From: Nocardioides sp. QY071
GTDB lineage: Bacteria; Actinomycetota; Actinomycetes; Propionibacteriales; Nocardioidaceae
Length of the DNA: 64,000 bases
Direction: 5' to 3'
NCBI RefSeq assembly: GCF_029961765.1
Contig: NZ_CP124681.1
Location: forward strand, 682,001 to 746,000
A program made the translations under genes and the position numbers. A model generated the notes under the pieces. It did not search any database and was not told where the DNA came from. It saw only the letters and a list, made by a program, of their open reading frames with translations. Within the stretch, counting starts at the first letter, position 1. Each line of letters begins with the position of its first letter. This document shows, one piece after another, positions 17,670 to 25,198 of this stretch.

Positions 17670-18335
17670 ATGCCCCTCGCCCCCACCGCACCCGCCTCGC
17701 TGGTCGACCAGGCCATCGCGGGGATGCGTGCGCTGCTGGAGAGTGGTGAGTGGGAGGTCGGCACCCGGGTCCCGCCCGAGCCAGCCCTCGCCGCGGCTCT
17801 CGGCGTCAGCCGCAACACCGTGCGCGAGGCGGTCAAGGCGCTCGCACACCTCGGCCTGCTGCAGGTCCGGCGTGGCGACGGCACGTACGTCGCGGCCACC
17901 ACCGACATGCAGGCGCTGATGCGCAAGCAGCTCGACCGGGTCGACATCGCCCACCTGTTGGAGGTCCGGCACGCGATCGAGGTGCGCGCTGCGGCGCTCG
18001 CCGCGGATCGTCGTACCACCGCGGACCTGGTGGCCCTGGACGCGATCATGGACCGCCGTCGCCAAGCGGTGCTGGACGGCGACGGCCCGGCGTTCATCGA
18101 CGCCGACGTCGACTTCCACTGCGCGGTCGTCGCCGCCGCACACAACCCGCTCCTCGTCGAGCTGTACGACGGCCTGGTCGAGACCCTGCGCGCCAGCATC
18201 GAGCACCCGGGCGCCGCCGACGTGCTCGCCGACGAGCACGACGCCGTCCTCGACGCGGTCCGCGCCGGCGACCCGGCACTCGCCGCCACGGTCAGCGCCG
18301 ACCTGCTCGACCACGTGGTGCCTAGCGACGGGTGA
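17670..18335 (+). CDS. FadR-subfamily GntR regulator
   Basis: A 221-residue regulator. A GntR winged helix occupies residues 10-72 (VGTRVPPEPALAAALGVSRNTVREAVKALAHLGLLQVRRGDGTYV), followed by an FCD all-helical ligand domain with the metal-binding pattern D...H near residues 140-155 (DADVDFHCAVVAAAHNPLL) and a later EHDAVLDAV. FCD proteins typically bind carboxylates. The ATG has GGAAGGA upstream. It ends with a 14-bp overlap of the convergent EamA gene and is divergent from the CynX-type transporter. Confidence 0.92.
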   Translation: MPLAPTAPASLVDQAIAGMRALLESGEWEVGTRVPPEPALAAALGVSRNTVREAVKALAHLGLLQVRRGDGTYVAATTDMQALMRKQLDRVDIAHLLEVRHAIEVRAAALAADRRTTADLVALDAIMDRRRQAVLDGDGPAFIDADVDFHCAVVAAAHNPLLVELYDGLVETLRASIEHPGAADVLADEHDAVLDAVRAGDPALAATVSADLLDHVVPSDG

Positions 18336-19224
18336 GCTGCCCGCCGAGGATCGCCGCCAGCGCCAGCGCGAATCCGGCCAGCTGGACCGGCCGCAGCGCC
18401 TCGCCCAGGACCAGCCACCCGAGCGCGGCCGCCACGATGGGGGAGAGCAGGCCGAGCAGCGCGGTCGCCACGACGGGAAGCGAGCCGAGGCCGCGGAACC
18501 AGAGGAGGTACGCCGCCAGCCCGCCGACCGCGCCCAGCCACAGGTAGCCACCGGCTGCCGGGGCGTCGACGACGGGCGGGGTGCCCTCGATCAGGAAGGT
18601 CGTCGGCAGCAGGACCAGGCCGCCGGCCGTCAGCAGCCAGCTCACCAGCACCGGGGAGCTGACGCTCTCCGGCCGGCCCCAGCGTCGGGTCAGCACGACG
18701 CCCGTGGCCATCGAGAGGGCGCCGCCGAGGCCGGCGAGCAGGCCGACCGGGTCGAGGCCCGCGTCGGGGCCGAGCACGACCAGGGCGACTCCGCCGACGC
18801 CGGCGAGCGCCCAGCCCACGCGCGCCGCGGTCGGGTGCTCGCCGAGGAGCGGGAGTGCCAGTGCGATCACGAGCAGCGGCTGGACCGCGCCGACCGTGGC
18901 GGCGACGCCGCCGGGCAGGCGCTCGGCGGCGATGAAGAGCAGGGGGAAGAAGGCGCCGATGTTGAGCGTGCCGAGGGCGAGAGCGCGCCACCACCACGCA
19001 CCGTGGGGGAGCCGGCGGAAGATCGCGAGGAGCAGCAGGCCCGCGGGCAGGGCGCGGAGCAGGCCGGCGAACAGTGGGTGGCCGGGCGGGAGCAGCTCGG
19101 TGGTCACCAGGTAGGTCGTGCCCCACACGGCCGGGGCGAGGGCGGTGAGGGCGGTCAGCCCTGCCGTGCTCGTGGTGGTGGTGGTGGTCGTCTGGGGCGC
19201 CGGGCGGTCGAGCGTGGTGGTCAT
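18322..19224 (-). CDS. EamA/DMT family transporter
   Basis: A 300-residue, ten-helix drug/metabolite transporter with two EamA repeats. The first begins ALAPAVWGTTYLVTTELLPPG and the second GLGGALSMATGVVLTRRWGR. Members export amino acids or small metabolites (RhaT/YdcZ-like). Threonines fill residues 12-18, coded by a run of ACC/ACG triplets. It is divergent from a LysR regulator; the decamer CATGAGTCCA occurs at this gene's start (19222) and again at 19250. Confidence 0.88.
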   Translation of the reverse strand: MTTTLDRPAPQTTTTTTTSTAGLTALTALAPAVWGTTYLVTTELLPPGHPLFAGLLRALPAGLLLLAIFRRLPHGAWWWRALALGTLNIGAFFPLLFIAAERLPGGVAATVGAVQPLLVIALALPLLGEHPTAARVGWALAGVGGVALVVLGPDAGLDPVGLLAGLGGALSMATGVVLTRRWGRPESVSSPVLVSWLLTAGGLVLLPTTFLIEGTPPVVDAPAAGGYLWLGAVGGLAAYLLWFRGLGSLPVVATALLGLLSPIVAAALGWLVLGEALRPVQLAGFALALAAILGGQLTRR

Positions 19225-19259
19225 GAGTCCAGCGTCTGCCTGTCTGGTCCATGAGTCCA
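19222..19259. promoter_or_regulatory. Direct repeat CATGAGTCCA in EamA/LysR intergenic region
   Basis: Identical decamers at 19222-19231 and 19250-19259, 28 bp apart, lie between the divergent EamA and LysR genes. The first contains the complement of the EamA start codon. Regularly spaced repeats upstream of a LysR-controlled gene often mark regulator binding. Functional assignment is inferred. Confidence 0.35.
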
Positions 19260-19302
19260 ACACATGCTTTTCATCGGATCGATCGTGGATCAAGATGGAT
19301 GT

Positions 19303-20175
19303 GTGGAGCTGCAGCAGATGAGGTACGTCGTGGCCATCGCCGAGCACGGATCCTTCACCCGGGCGGCCGAGGCCTGCTTCGTCGTGCAGTCCGCGCTCAG
19401 CCACCAGGTGGCCCGGCTGGAGCAGGAGCTCGGCGTGCGGCTGTTCCACCGCACCAGCCGCCAGGTCCGGCTCAGTGCCGCGGGCCAGGCCTTCCTGCCG
19501 GTCGCCCGCCAGTGCCTCGACGCCGCCGACCGCGCCCGGGCCGAGGTCGCGGCCGCGACGGGGGAGGTGCGGGGGCCGCTGTCGATCGGTGTCATCCCGA
19601 CGGTGGCCGCGGTCGACGTACCCGAGGCGTTGCGGACCTTCCGCGAGCGCTACCCGCAGGTCCAGGTCCGGCTGACCAGCGGCAACAGCGACACCCACGT
19701 GCAGCAGGTGGCCGACGGGACGCTCGACCTGGCCTTCCTCGGCCTGCCCGACGGTTGGGAGATCGCCGGGGTCGCCGGCCGGCAGCTGGCCCGCGACCAG
19801 CACCGTGCCGTGATGGCGCCCGACCATCCGCTCGCCGGGCGGTCGCGGCTGACCCTCGCCCGGATCGCCGGTGAGGCCTTCGTCGACTTCCCGGCGGGCA
19901 CCACCGGCCGGCTGCAGGCCGACACCGCCTTCGCCGACGCCGGCCTGCGCCGCGAGGTCAGCTTCGAGACCACCGACATGCTGCTGATGGGGCGGCTGCT
20001 GCGGGCGGGCCTGGCGGTCGCGCTGCTGGCGTCCACGTTCGTGGAGCAGCTGCCCGGGCTGGTCGCCGTACCCGTGACGCGGGCGCCGGTGCGCACGGAG
20101 CACGTCGTGTGGAGTCCCTTCGGCCCTGCGCCCGCCGCGGCGGCCTTCCTCGAGCAGGTCGGCGTCGAGGTCTGA
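19303..20175 (+). CDS. LysR family transcriptional regulator
   Basis: A 290-residue LysR regulator with the helix-turn-helix at residues 2-60 (LQQMRYVVAIAEHGSFTRAAEACFVVQSALSHQVARLEQELGVRLFHRTSR) and a type 2 periplasmic-binding-like effector domain (residues 90-290). The GTG at 19303 puts the HTH at the very N-terminus, as usual; an in-frame ATG 13 codons upstream lies in the divergent promoter region. The likely target is the EamA transporter read in the opposite direction. Confidence 0.92.
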   Translation: MELQQMRYVVAIAEHGSFTRAAEACFVVQSALSHQVARLEQELGVRLFHRTSRQVRLSAAGQAFLPVARQCLDAADRARAEVAAATGEVRGPLSIGVIPTVAAVDVPEALRTFRERYPQVQVRLTSGNSDTHVQQVADGTLDLAFLGLPDGWEIAGVAGRQLARDQHRAVMAPDHPLAGRSRLTLARIAGEAFVDFPAGTTGRLQADTAFADAGLRREVSFETTDMLLMGRLLRAGLAVALLASTFVEQLPGLVAVPVTRAPVRTEHVVWSPFGPAPAAAAFLEQVGVEV

Positions 20176-20211
20176 TCCTCAGGTCGTCGTGGTGGCCGCC
20201 GATGGACCGGC

Positions 20212-20778
20212 GTGTCCGTCGTGCGCGCCCTGCTCGCCGTCGCCCTGCTGGCGACGGCGCTCATGCTGCCTGCGTCGGTGGCCTCGGCCGACCCTGGGCC
20301 GATCGAGGACTACGCGCCGTACGAGCCGCCCACCCGCTGCTCGCCGCACGACCGGATCGGCACGATCGCCGTCGGCCGCTGGGTCGTGCGTCGCTTCGGC
20401 GGCGCCGCGGGCGGCATCTCCCGCGCGTGCGGCGGCAGCCCGTCGGAGCACAACGAGGGCCGCGCGTTCGACTGGTCGGTCGACGTACGCCGCCCCGCCG
20501 ACCGGCGCCGGGTCCGTCGTCTGCTGGCTGCCCTGTTCGCACCCGACGCCGCCGGCAATCCCGCCGCACTGGCCCGGCGGATGGGCGTCATGTACGTGAT
20601 CTGGGACGACACCACCTGGTCCTCCTGGCGCCGGTTCGCCCCCGCGCCGTACCTCAACGCCGGGTGCCCCTCCAAGCGCGAGTGCTCCCGCACCCTGCGG
20701 CACCGCGACCACGTGCACATCTCGCTCACCCGGGAAGGCGCTCGGGGCAGGCTGTCCTGGTACGTCGGCCGGGTCTGA
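20212..20778 (+). CDS. Secreted M15-like (ARB_07466-type) domain protein
   Basis: A 188-residue exported protein. A signal peptide spans residues 1-26 (LLAVALLATALMLPASVASA) with cleavage before DPGPIED. The mature part has the metal-site pattern of D,D-peptidase-like folds: HNEGRAFDW (His and Asp) near residue 82 and RDHVHISL (HxH) near 168. Four cysteines could form disulfides. Proteins of this type are found in actinobacterial exoproteomes; hydrolytic activity is not proven. The GTG start is used; a second GTG lies two codons later. Confidence 0.75.
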   Translation: MSVVRALLAVALLATALMLPASVASADPGPIEDYAPYEPPTRCSPHDRIGTIAVGRWVVRRFGGAAGGISRACGGSPSEHNEGRAFDWSVDVRRPADRRRVRRLLAALFAPDAAGNPAALARRMGVMYVIWDDTTWSSWRRFAPAPYLNAGCPSKRECSRTLRHRDHVHISLTREGARGRLSWYVGRV

Positions 20779-20794
20779 CCGCTCCGGACGCACC

Positions 20795-20853
20795 GCACCC
20801 CATACGTTCTGGTCGGGAATTCGGCGATTCCTCGACCAATTCGCATGGGGTGC
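20795..20853. repeat. 59-bp palindromic element, copy 1
   Basis: An element of exactly 59 bp that begins GCACCCCATACG and ends CGCATGGGGTGC. Positions 16-20 (TGGTC) pair with 40-44 (GACCA). The flanks extend the stem (CGCACC before, GGTGCG after), so the whole is a long imperfect hairpin between the convergent M15-like and citrate synthase genes. Two further elements of the same length and end sequences lie at 39408 and 62731. Probably a terminator here. Confidence 0.75.
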
Positions 20854-20873
20854 GGTGCGGATCCGGCTGAGGC

Positions 20874-21977
20874 TCACTTCCCCCAGGCGGGGTTCCAGCC
20901 CTCGATGTCGCTGGCGGGACGGGTGGAGGGGCCGGTGTAGATCGCCGAGGGGCGGATCAGGCGGCCGGTCCTCTTCTGCTCGAGGATGTGGGCCGACCAG
21001 CCGCCGGTGCGGGCGCAGGTGAACATCGAGGTGAACATGTTGGCCGGGACCTCGGCGAAGTCGAGGACGATCGCGGCCCAGAACTCGACGTTGGTCTCGA
21101 GGACGCGGTCGGGACGGCGGGCGCGGAGCTCGGCGAGGGCGGCCTTCTCGAGGGCCTCGGCGACCTCGTAGCGGGGGGCGTCGAGCTCGCGGGCGGTACG
21201 TCGCAGCACTCGCGCGCGGGGATCCTCGGCACGGTAGACGCGGTGGCCGAAGCCCATCAGCCGCTCGCCGGAGTCGAGCAGGCCCTTGACGTAGCCCTCG
21301 GCGTCGCCGGACTTCTCGACCTCCTCGATCATGTGCAGCACGCGCGAGGGGGCACCGCCGTGGAGCGGCCCGCTCATCGCGCCGATCGCGCCGGAGAAGG
21401 CGGCCGCGACGTCGGCGCCGGTGGAGGTGATGACGCGGGCGGTGAAGGTGGAGGCGTTCATGCCGTGCTCGGCCGCCGACGACCAGTACGCGTCGATCGC
21501 GTGGGCATGCTTCGGGTCGGCCTCGCCGCGCCAGCGGATGAGGAACTTCTCGGCGAGGGTCGTGCCCTCGTCGACCAGCTTCTGAGGTACGACGGGCAGG
21601 TGGATGTCGCGAGCCGACTGGCCGGCGTACGACAGCACCATGACGGCCACCCGGGCGAGGTCCGCGCGGGCCTGCTCGTCGGAGATGTCGTAGGTCTGGC
21701 CGAAGCCGAAGGCCGGCGCGAGCATCGCGATCGCGGCCTGGACGTCGACGCGGACGTCGCCGGTGTGGACGGGGAGGCTGAACGCCTCGGCCGGCGGCAG
21801 GCCGGGGGTGAAGGAGCCGTCGATCAGCAGGCCCCAGACGTTCTCGAAGGGGACCCGGCCGGCCAGGTCCTCGATGTCGACACCGCGGTAGCGCAGCGCC
21901 GAGCCTTCCTTGTCGGGCTCCGCGATCTGGGTCTCGAAGGCGACGACGCCCTCCAGTCCGTGGTGTACCTCAGGCAT
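20874..21977 (-). CDS. Citrate synthase
   Basis: A 367-residue citrate synthase (actinobacterial citrate synthase 2 type), condensing oxaloacetate with acetyl-CoA or possibly propionyl-CoA. Catalytic residues are visible: His in MSGPLHGGAPSRV, His in LMGFGHRVYRAEDPRA, and Asp in the AIVLDFAEVP segment. The N-terminal ALRYRGVDIEDLAG is characteristic. The ATG has GAAGGAG upstream. 2-methylcitrate synthases have the same motifs, so the acyl-CoA preference is open; no prp genes are nearby. Confidence 0.92.
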   Translation of the reverse strand: MPEVHHGLEGVVAFETQIAEPDKEGSALRYRGVDIEDLAGRVPFENVWGLLIDGSFTPGLPPAEAFSLPVHTGDVRVDVQAAIAMLAPAFGFGQTYDISDEQARADLARVAVMVLSYAGQSARDIHLPVVPQKLVDEGTTLAEKFLIRWRGEADPKHAHAIDAYWSSAAEHGMNASTFTARVITSTGADVAAAFSGAIGAMSGPLHGGAPSRVLHMIEEVEKSGDAEGYVKGLLDSGERLMGFGHRVYRAEDPRARVLRRTARELDAPRYEVAEALEKAALAELRARRPDRVLETNVEFWAAIVLDFAEVPANMFTSMFTCARTGGWSAHILEQKRTGRLIRPSAIYTGPSTRPASDIEGWNPAWGK

Positions 21978-22094
21978 CGGCGTGCTCCTTCGTCAGACGG
22001 TGCGGACGCTCCGAGCCGGGCGGTCCGCGGGCCACCCGGCATTCTGCCCCACGGCCGTTCGGGGCTCGCTCGTGCGGTTCCCTAGGGTGGATCC

Positions 22095-22754
22095 ATGACC
22101 ATCGGACCCCGCCTGGCAGCCCTGCGCCGCGAGTACGGCGAGCAGGGGCTCGTCGAGGCTGACGTACCGCCCTCGCCGTGGCCGCTGTGGCAGGACTGGT
22201 TCGACGCCGTGTCGGACGCGGGCGTGCACGAGCCCAACGCGATGGTGGTCGCGACCGTCGACCCCGACGGCGCGCCCTCGGCCCGGATGGTGCTGCTCAA
22301 GGGGGTGGCGGCCGAGGGGCCCGACGACGGGTTCACGTTCTTCACCAACACCGCCTCCCGCAAGGGCGAGGCGCTGGCGGCCGAGCCGCGTTGTGCGCTG
22401 CTGTTCCCGTGGCACCCGCTCGAGCGGCAGGTCCGGGTCGAGGGGACGGCACACCCGCTGGGCGCGGAGCAGGTCGCGGCGTACTTCGCCACCCGCCCGC
22501 GCGGCGCCCAGGTCGGCGCCTGGGCCTCACCCCAGTCGCGGGTCGTCGACGGGCGGGGCGAGCTGGACCAGCGGTACGCCGAGGCACAGGACCGCTTCGC
22601 CGACGCCGAGGTACCGGTGCCGCCGGCGTGGGGCGGCTACCGCGTGCAGCCGGCGTCCTTCGAGTTCTGGCAGGGCCGGTCGGGCCGGATGCACGACCGG
22701 CTGCGCTACGCCCGGACGTCGAGCGGCTGGGAGCTGACCCGGCTGGCACCCTGA
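22095..22754 (+). CDS. pdxH: Pyridoxamine 5'-phosphate oxidase
   Basis: A 219-residue PdxH, oxidising pyridoxine or pyridoxamine 5'-phosphate to PLP with FMN. The FMN-binding segments SARMVLLKGV and FFTNTASRKGEAL, the ASPQSRVV substrate loop and the C-terminal PASFEFWQGRSGRMHDRLRY PLP-binding motif are all present. A TAGGGT hexamer (22083-22088) ends 6 nt before the ATG, so the mRNA may be leaderless. Divergent from citrate synthase. The 3' end overlaps the convergent gene by 49 bp. Confidence 0.95.
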   Translation: MTIGPRLAALRREYGEQGLVEADVPPSPWPLWQDWFDAVSDAGVHEPNAMVVATVDPDGAPSARMVLLKGVAAEGPDDGFTFFTNTASRKGEALAAEPRCALLFPWHPLERQVRVEGTAHPLGAEQVAAYFATRPRGAQVGAWASPQSRVVDGRGELDQRYAEAQDRFADAEVPVPPAWGGYRVQPASFEFWQGRSGRMHDRLRYARTSSGWELTRLAP

Positions 22755-23353
22755 CGCAGCCCGCTGTCGGAGGGCTGGTCCGCCTTCTGGGCGGCCGCGT
22801 AGATCGCCGCCAGCGCGATCAGCACCGCCAGCACCGCGACCAGGATGAAGGTCTCGCGGCGGCCGGTACCGGCCGTGGGGGACGGGGTCTCCGGTGCCGC
22901 CTTCGGTGCTGACTTCGGTGCTGGGTTGGGAGCCGCTTCGGGAGCCGGCTCGGGGGCCGGCTCGGGCCGGCGGGTGCGGTGGGTGTGGTGGTGGGAGCGG
23001 CGCCGGCTGCTGCGCCGGCGCCGGACGATCTCCTCGCCCAGGCCGGGCACCTGACCGGCGCCCTCGAGGGGCTCGAACCGCGGGATGGCGTGCTCGGTCA
23101 CCACGACCCGACGCAGCGCCTCGTGCTCGTCATCGGGCAGGTCGGCCGCGAAGGCTTGGTCCTCGGCGTGGTCTTCGACGTCGTCCTCGGCGTGGTCCTC
23201 GGCGTGGTCCTCGTCGGCCTCCTCGACAAGGGGCACCTCGCGGTTCGGGATGAGCAGCGAGCGGAACTCGGCGTGCTCGCGCGCCCGCTCGTCGGAGCGG
23301 AGGGCGTCGCGGGGGTCGGTACGGTCGTCGGCCACGACGACATCTTCGCGCAT
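22706..23353 (-). CDS. Repeat-rich single-pass membrane protein, unknown function
   Basis: A 215-residue protein not recognised as a family. An N-terminal acidic cytoplasmic part contains tandem E-D-H-A repeats near residues 45-65, encoded by 12-bp DNA repeats at 23165-23212. A basic, histidine-rich stretch (RRRRSSRRRSHHHTHRTRR) and Pro-Ala-Pro-Glu-type repeats follow, then one transmembrane helix near residues 167-188 (TFILVAVLAVLIALAAIYAA) and a short tail. It lies 38 bp after the family-1 glycosyltransferase gene on the same strand. Its last 16 codons overlap pdxH. The acidic and histidine-rich blocks suggest metal or polyanion binding, but this is speculation. Confidence 0.6.
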   Translation of the reverse strand: MREDVVVADDRTDPRDALRSDERAREHAEFRSLLIPNREVPLVEEADEDHAEDHAEDDVEDHAEDQAFAADLPDDEHEALRRVVVTEHAIPRFEPLEGAGQVPGLGEEIVRRRRSSRRRSHHHTHRTRRPEPAPEPAPEAAPNPAPKSAPKAAPETPSPTAGTGRRETFILVAVLAVLIALAAIYAAAQKADQPSDSGLRQGASRVSSQPLDVRA

Positions 23354-23390
23354 CCGGACCCGGCATCGGGGTCGTGTGCCCGAGAACGCG

Positions 23391-24635
23391 TCATTCCGGG
23401 CGGGGGTGGAGGCGGGCCAGCACCTCGGCGGCGATCGTCTCGACGGCGGGCCGGCGGGCGATGGTGGCGGCGAGGGCCTGCGCCCGGAGGCGGTACGACG
23501 ACTCGTCGAGCACCCGCCGCAGGGCCGGTGCGAGGTCGCCCGGCCGGCGTACCCGCACCGCGACGCCGGCGTCGACCAGCCGCACCGCGTGGTCGAACTG
23601 GTCGTAGTCGACGGGCCACACCACCGAGGGCAGGCCGGCGGCGAGGGCATGGCCGAGCACGCCGGCGCCGCCGTGGTGGACGACCGCGTCGAAGCGCGGC
23701 AGGTCGCGGGCATAGTCGACGTAGTCGTGGACCACGACGCCCGGCGGCGGGGCTACGGACCCCGTCCCGCCGAGGCTGACGTGCACCTCGACGTCGGGCA
23801 GCGCGGCGGCGGCGTCGGCGGCCCAGGCGACCAGGGTCGCCTTGTGCCACGGCAGGTGGGTCCCCGCGGTGACCAGCACCGCTCGCCTTCCAGCAGCCAG
23901 GACCGGCGCCGACGTGCCCGACGGCGGGGTGTGCAACACCGGGCCGACGTACCGGACGGCGGCGGGCAGCGACCGCGGGTACTCCACCGCCTCCGGGGTC
24001 AGCGCGAACACCCGCTCGGCGGAGTAGATCGACTCCGAGCCGTCCGGGCGGTACTGCCGGGTGACGCCGACATCGGCCAGCCGCACCCGCGCCAGCCGCG
24101 GCGCGAGCCGCTTGAACCCGCGCACCCAAGAACGCCCGACGGCGTCGCGGCCCCGGCCCAGCGCAGAGCGACCGGGGCGCCAGCCCCCGACGTACGACGG
24201 CGGCCCGGTGCGCCCCTCGATGGCGCACGGCGACGGGTGGGTGGTCCACCAGGGCACGCCGAGCTCGTCGGCCGCCGTACCGACCGCGCCCATGGTGAAG
24301 TCCGCGATCACCAGGTCCGGGCGGTGATCGGCCCACGCGAGCAGCAGCTCGCGGCGGAAGTCCGCCTGCAGCGCGACCGCCGCGCGGAACTGGCGCAGGA
24401 GCAGGCGCGGGTTGCTGCCGATCCGGTACGACGGGTTCACCACCGTCTCGATCACCTCGTCGGCGCCGTCCAGCAGCGCCAGCCCGGTCACGCCGGAGGC
24501 GGCGATCGCCGGGAGCGCGGCCGCGGTGCTGATCACCCGGACGTCGAGGCTGGGCTCGGTGGCGAGCCGGGCGGCGATACCGAGGATCGGGTGGAGGTGG
24601 CCCGCCATCGGCGGCGTGACCAGGTCGACGCGCAT
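23391..24635 (-). CDS. Family 1 glycosyltransferase (MGT type)
   Basis: A 414-residue GT-B fold enzyme of the macrolide/UDP-glycosyltransferase kind. The N-terminal acceptor domain begins RVDLVTPPMAGHLHPILGIAARL, with the catalytic-type His in GHLHP. The C-terminal donor-binding motif is FDAVVHHGGAGVLGHALAAGLP followed by VVWPVDYDQFDHAVRLVDAG. Such enzymes glycosylate hydrophobic natural products or lipids. The ATG shares one base with the stop of the preceding gene. It is the second of two glycosyltransferases in the KAS III-containing operon. Confidence 0.9.
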   Translation of the reverse strand: MRVDLVTPPMAGHLHPILGIAARLATEPSLDVRVISTAAALPAIAASGVTGLALLDGADEVIETVVNPSYRIGSNPRLLLRQFRAAVALQADFRRELLLAWADHRPDLVIADFTMGAVGTAADELGVPWWTTHPSPCAIEGRTGPPSYVGGWRPGRSALGRGRDAVGRSWVRGFKRLAPRLARVRLADVGVTRQYRPDGSESIYSAERVFALTPEAVEYPRSLPAAVRYVGPVLHTPPSGTSAPVLAAGRRAVLVTAGTHLPWHKATLVAWAADAAAALPDVEVHVSLGGTGSVAPPPGVVVHDYVDYARDLPRFDAVVHHGGAGVLGHALAAGLPSVVWPVDYDQFDHAVRLVDAGVAVRVRRPGDLAPALRRVLDESSYRLRAQALAATIARRPAVETIAAEVLARLHPRPE

Positions 24636-25198
24636 CAGGACAGCTCCGTCGCGAGGTCGCGGCACAGTGCGGCCAGCTCGGGCGCCGCCAGGTAGTCGAG
24701 GTGCCCCGCATCGACGCTCACCTCGTGCGGCCACCACCGTGCCAGGTGGTCGCCCCGGCTGCCGACCCGGACCGTGCGGCAGGCGGGCGGCCGGGTGGCG
24801 ACCGCGCCGTACGCGACGACGGTGAGGCGGTCCAGGACCTCGGTGGGAAGCGAGAGCCGGCCCAGGAGGTCCAGCCCGATCGACCCGGCCAGCACCAGGG
24901 TCCGGTCGGCCGTCCGCAGCCGCGCCTCGACCAGCGGCCGGTGCCGCCGCGCCCACCGGCCGCGCAGCAGCCGGATCCGCCAGAACAGCACCAGGTGGCG
25001 CAGGCTCCCGAGCCACAGGGGCACGGGTCGCCAGGCTGGTCCGAGGGGAGGCGCCAGCCGGTCGTCGTACGGGAAGTTCAGCCGGACCTTGGCGGACTCC
25101 GCCAGCGGCAGCGCGTCGAGGAAGGCGTCCTGGACCGGGGAGAGCGCGCAGGACCGCGGGTCGCTCTGGCCGGTGAGGTGGAGGACCTGCAGGTTCAT
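24635..25198 (-). CDS. Small alpha/beta-hydrolase-like protein
   Basis: A 187-residue protein. No family is certain, but three motifs in hydrolase order are visible: a nucleophile-elbow-like LAGSIGLDLLG near residue 108, an acid candidate in RVGSRGDHLARWW near residue 148, and a histidine in VDAGHLDYLA near residue 166. It lacks the classical first glycine of GxSxG (Ala instead). Overlaps of 4 bp with the upstream glycosyltransferase and 1 bp with the downstream one place it in the operon. It could fill the role of OleB-type hydrolases, but that is inference. Confidence 0.6.
   Translation of the reverse strand: MNLQVLHLTGQSDPRSCALSPVQDAFLDALPLAESAKVRLNFPYDDRLAPPLGPAWRPVPLWLGSLRHLVLFWRIRLLRGRWARRHRPLVEARLRTADRTLVLAGSIGLDLLGRLSLPTEVLDRLTVVAYGAVATRPPACRTVRVGSRGDHLARWWPHEVSVDAGHLDYLAAPELAALCRDLATELS

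Noticed and set aside
16403..19252. 949-codon minus-strand frame across the MFS, FadR and EamA genes
   Set aside because: Only the first 403 codons (from 17614) show a protein family; the remainder is antisense or out of frame to well-supported genes.
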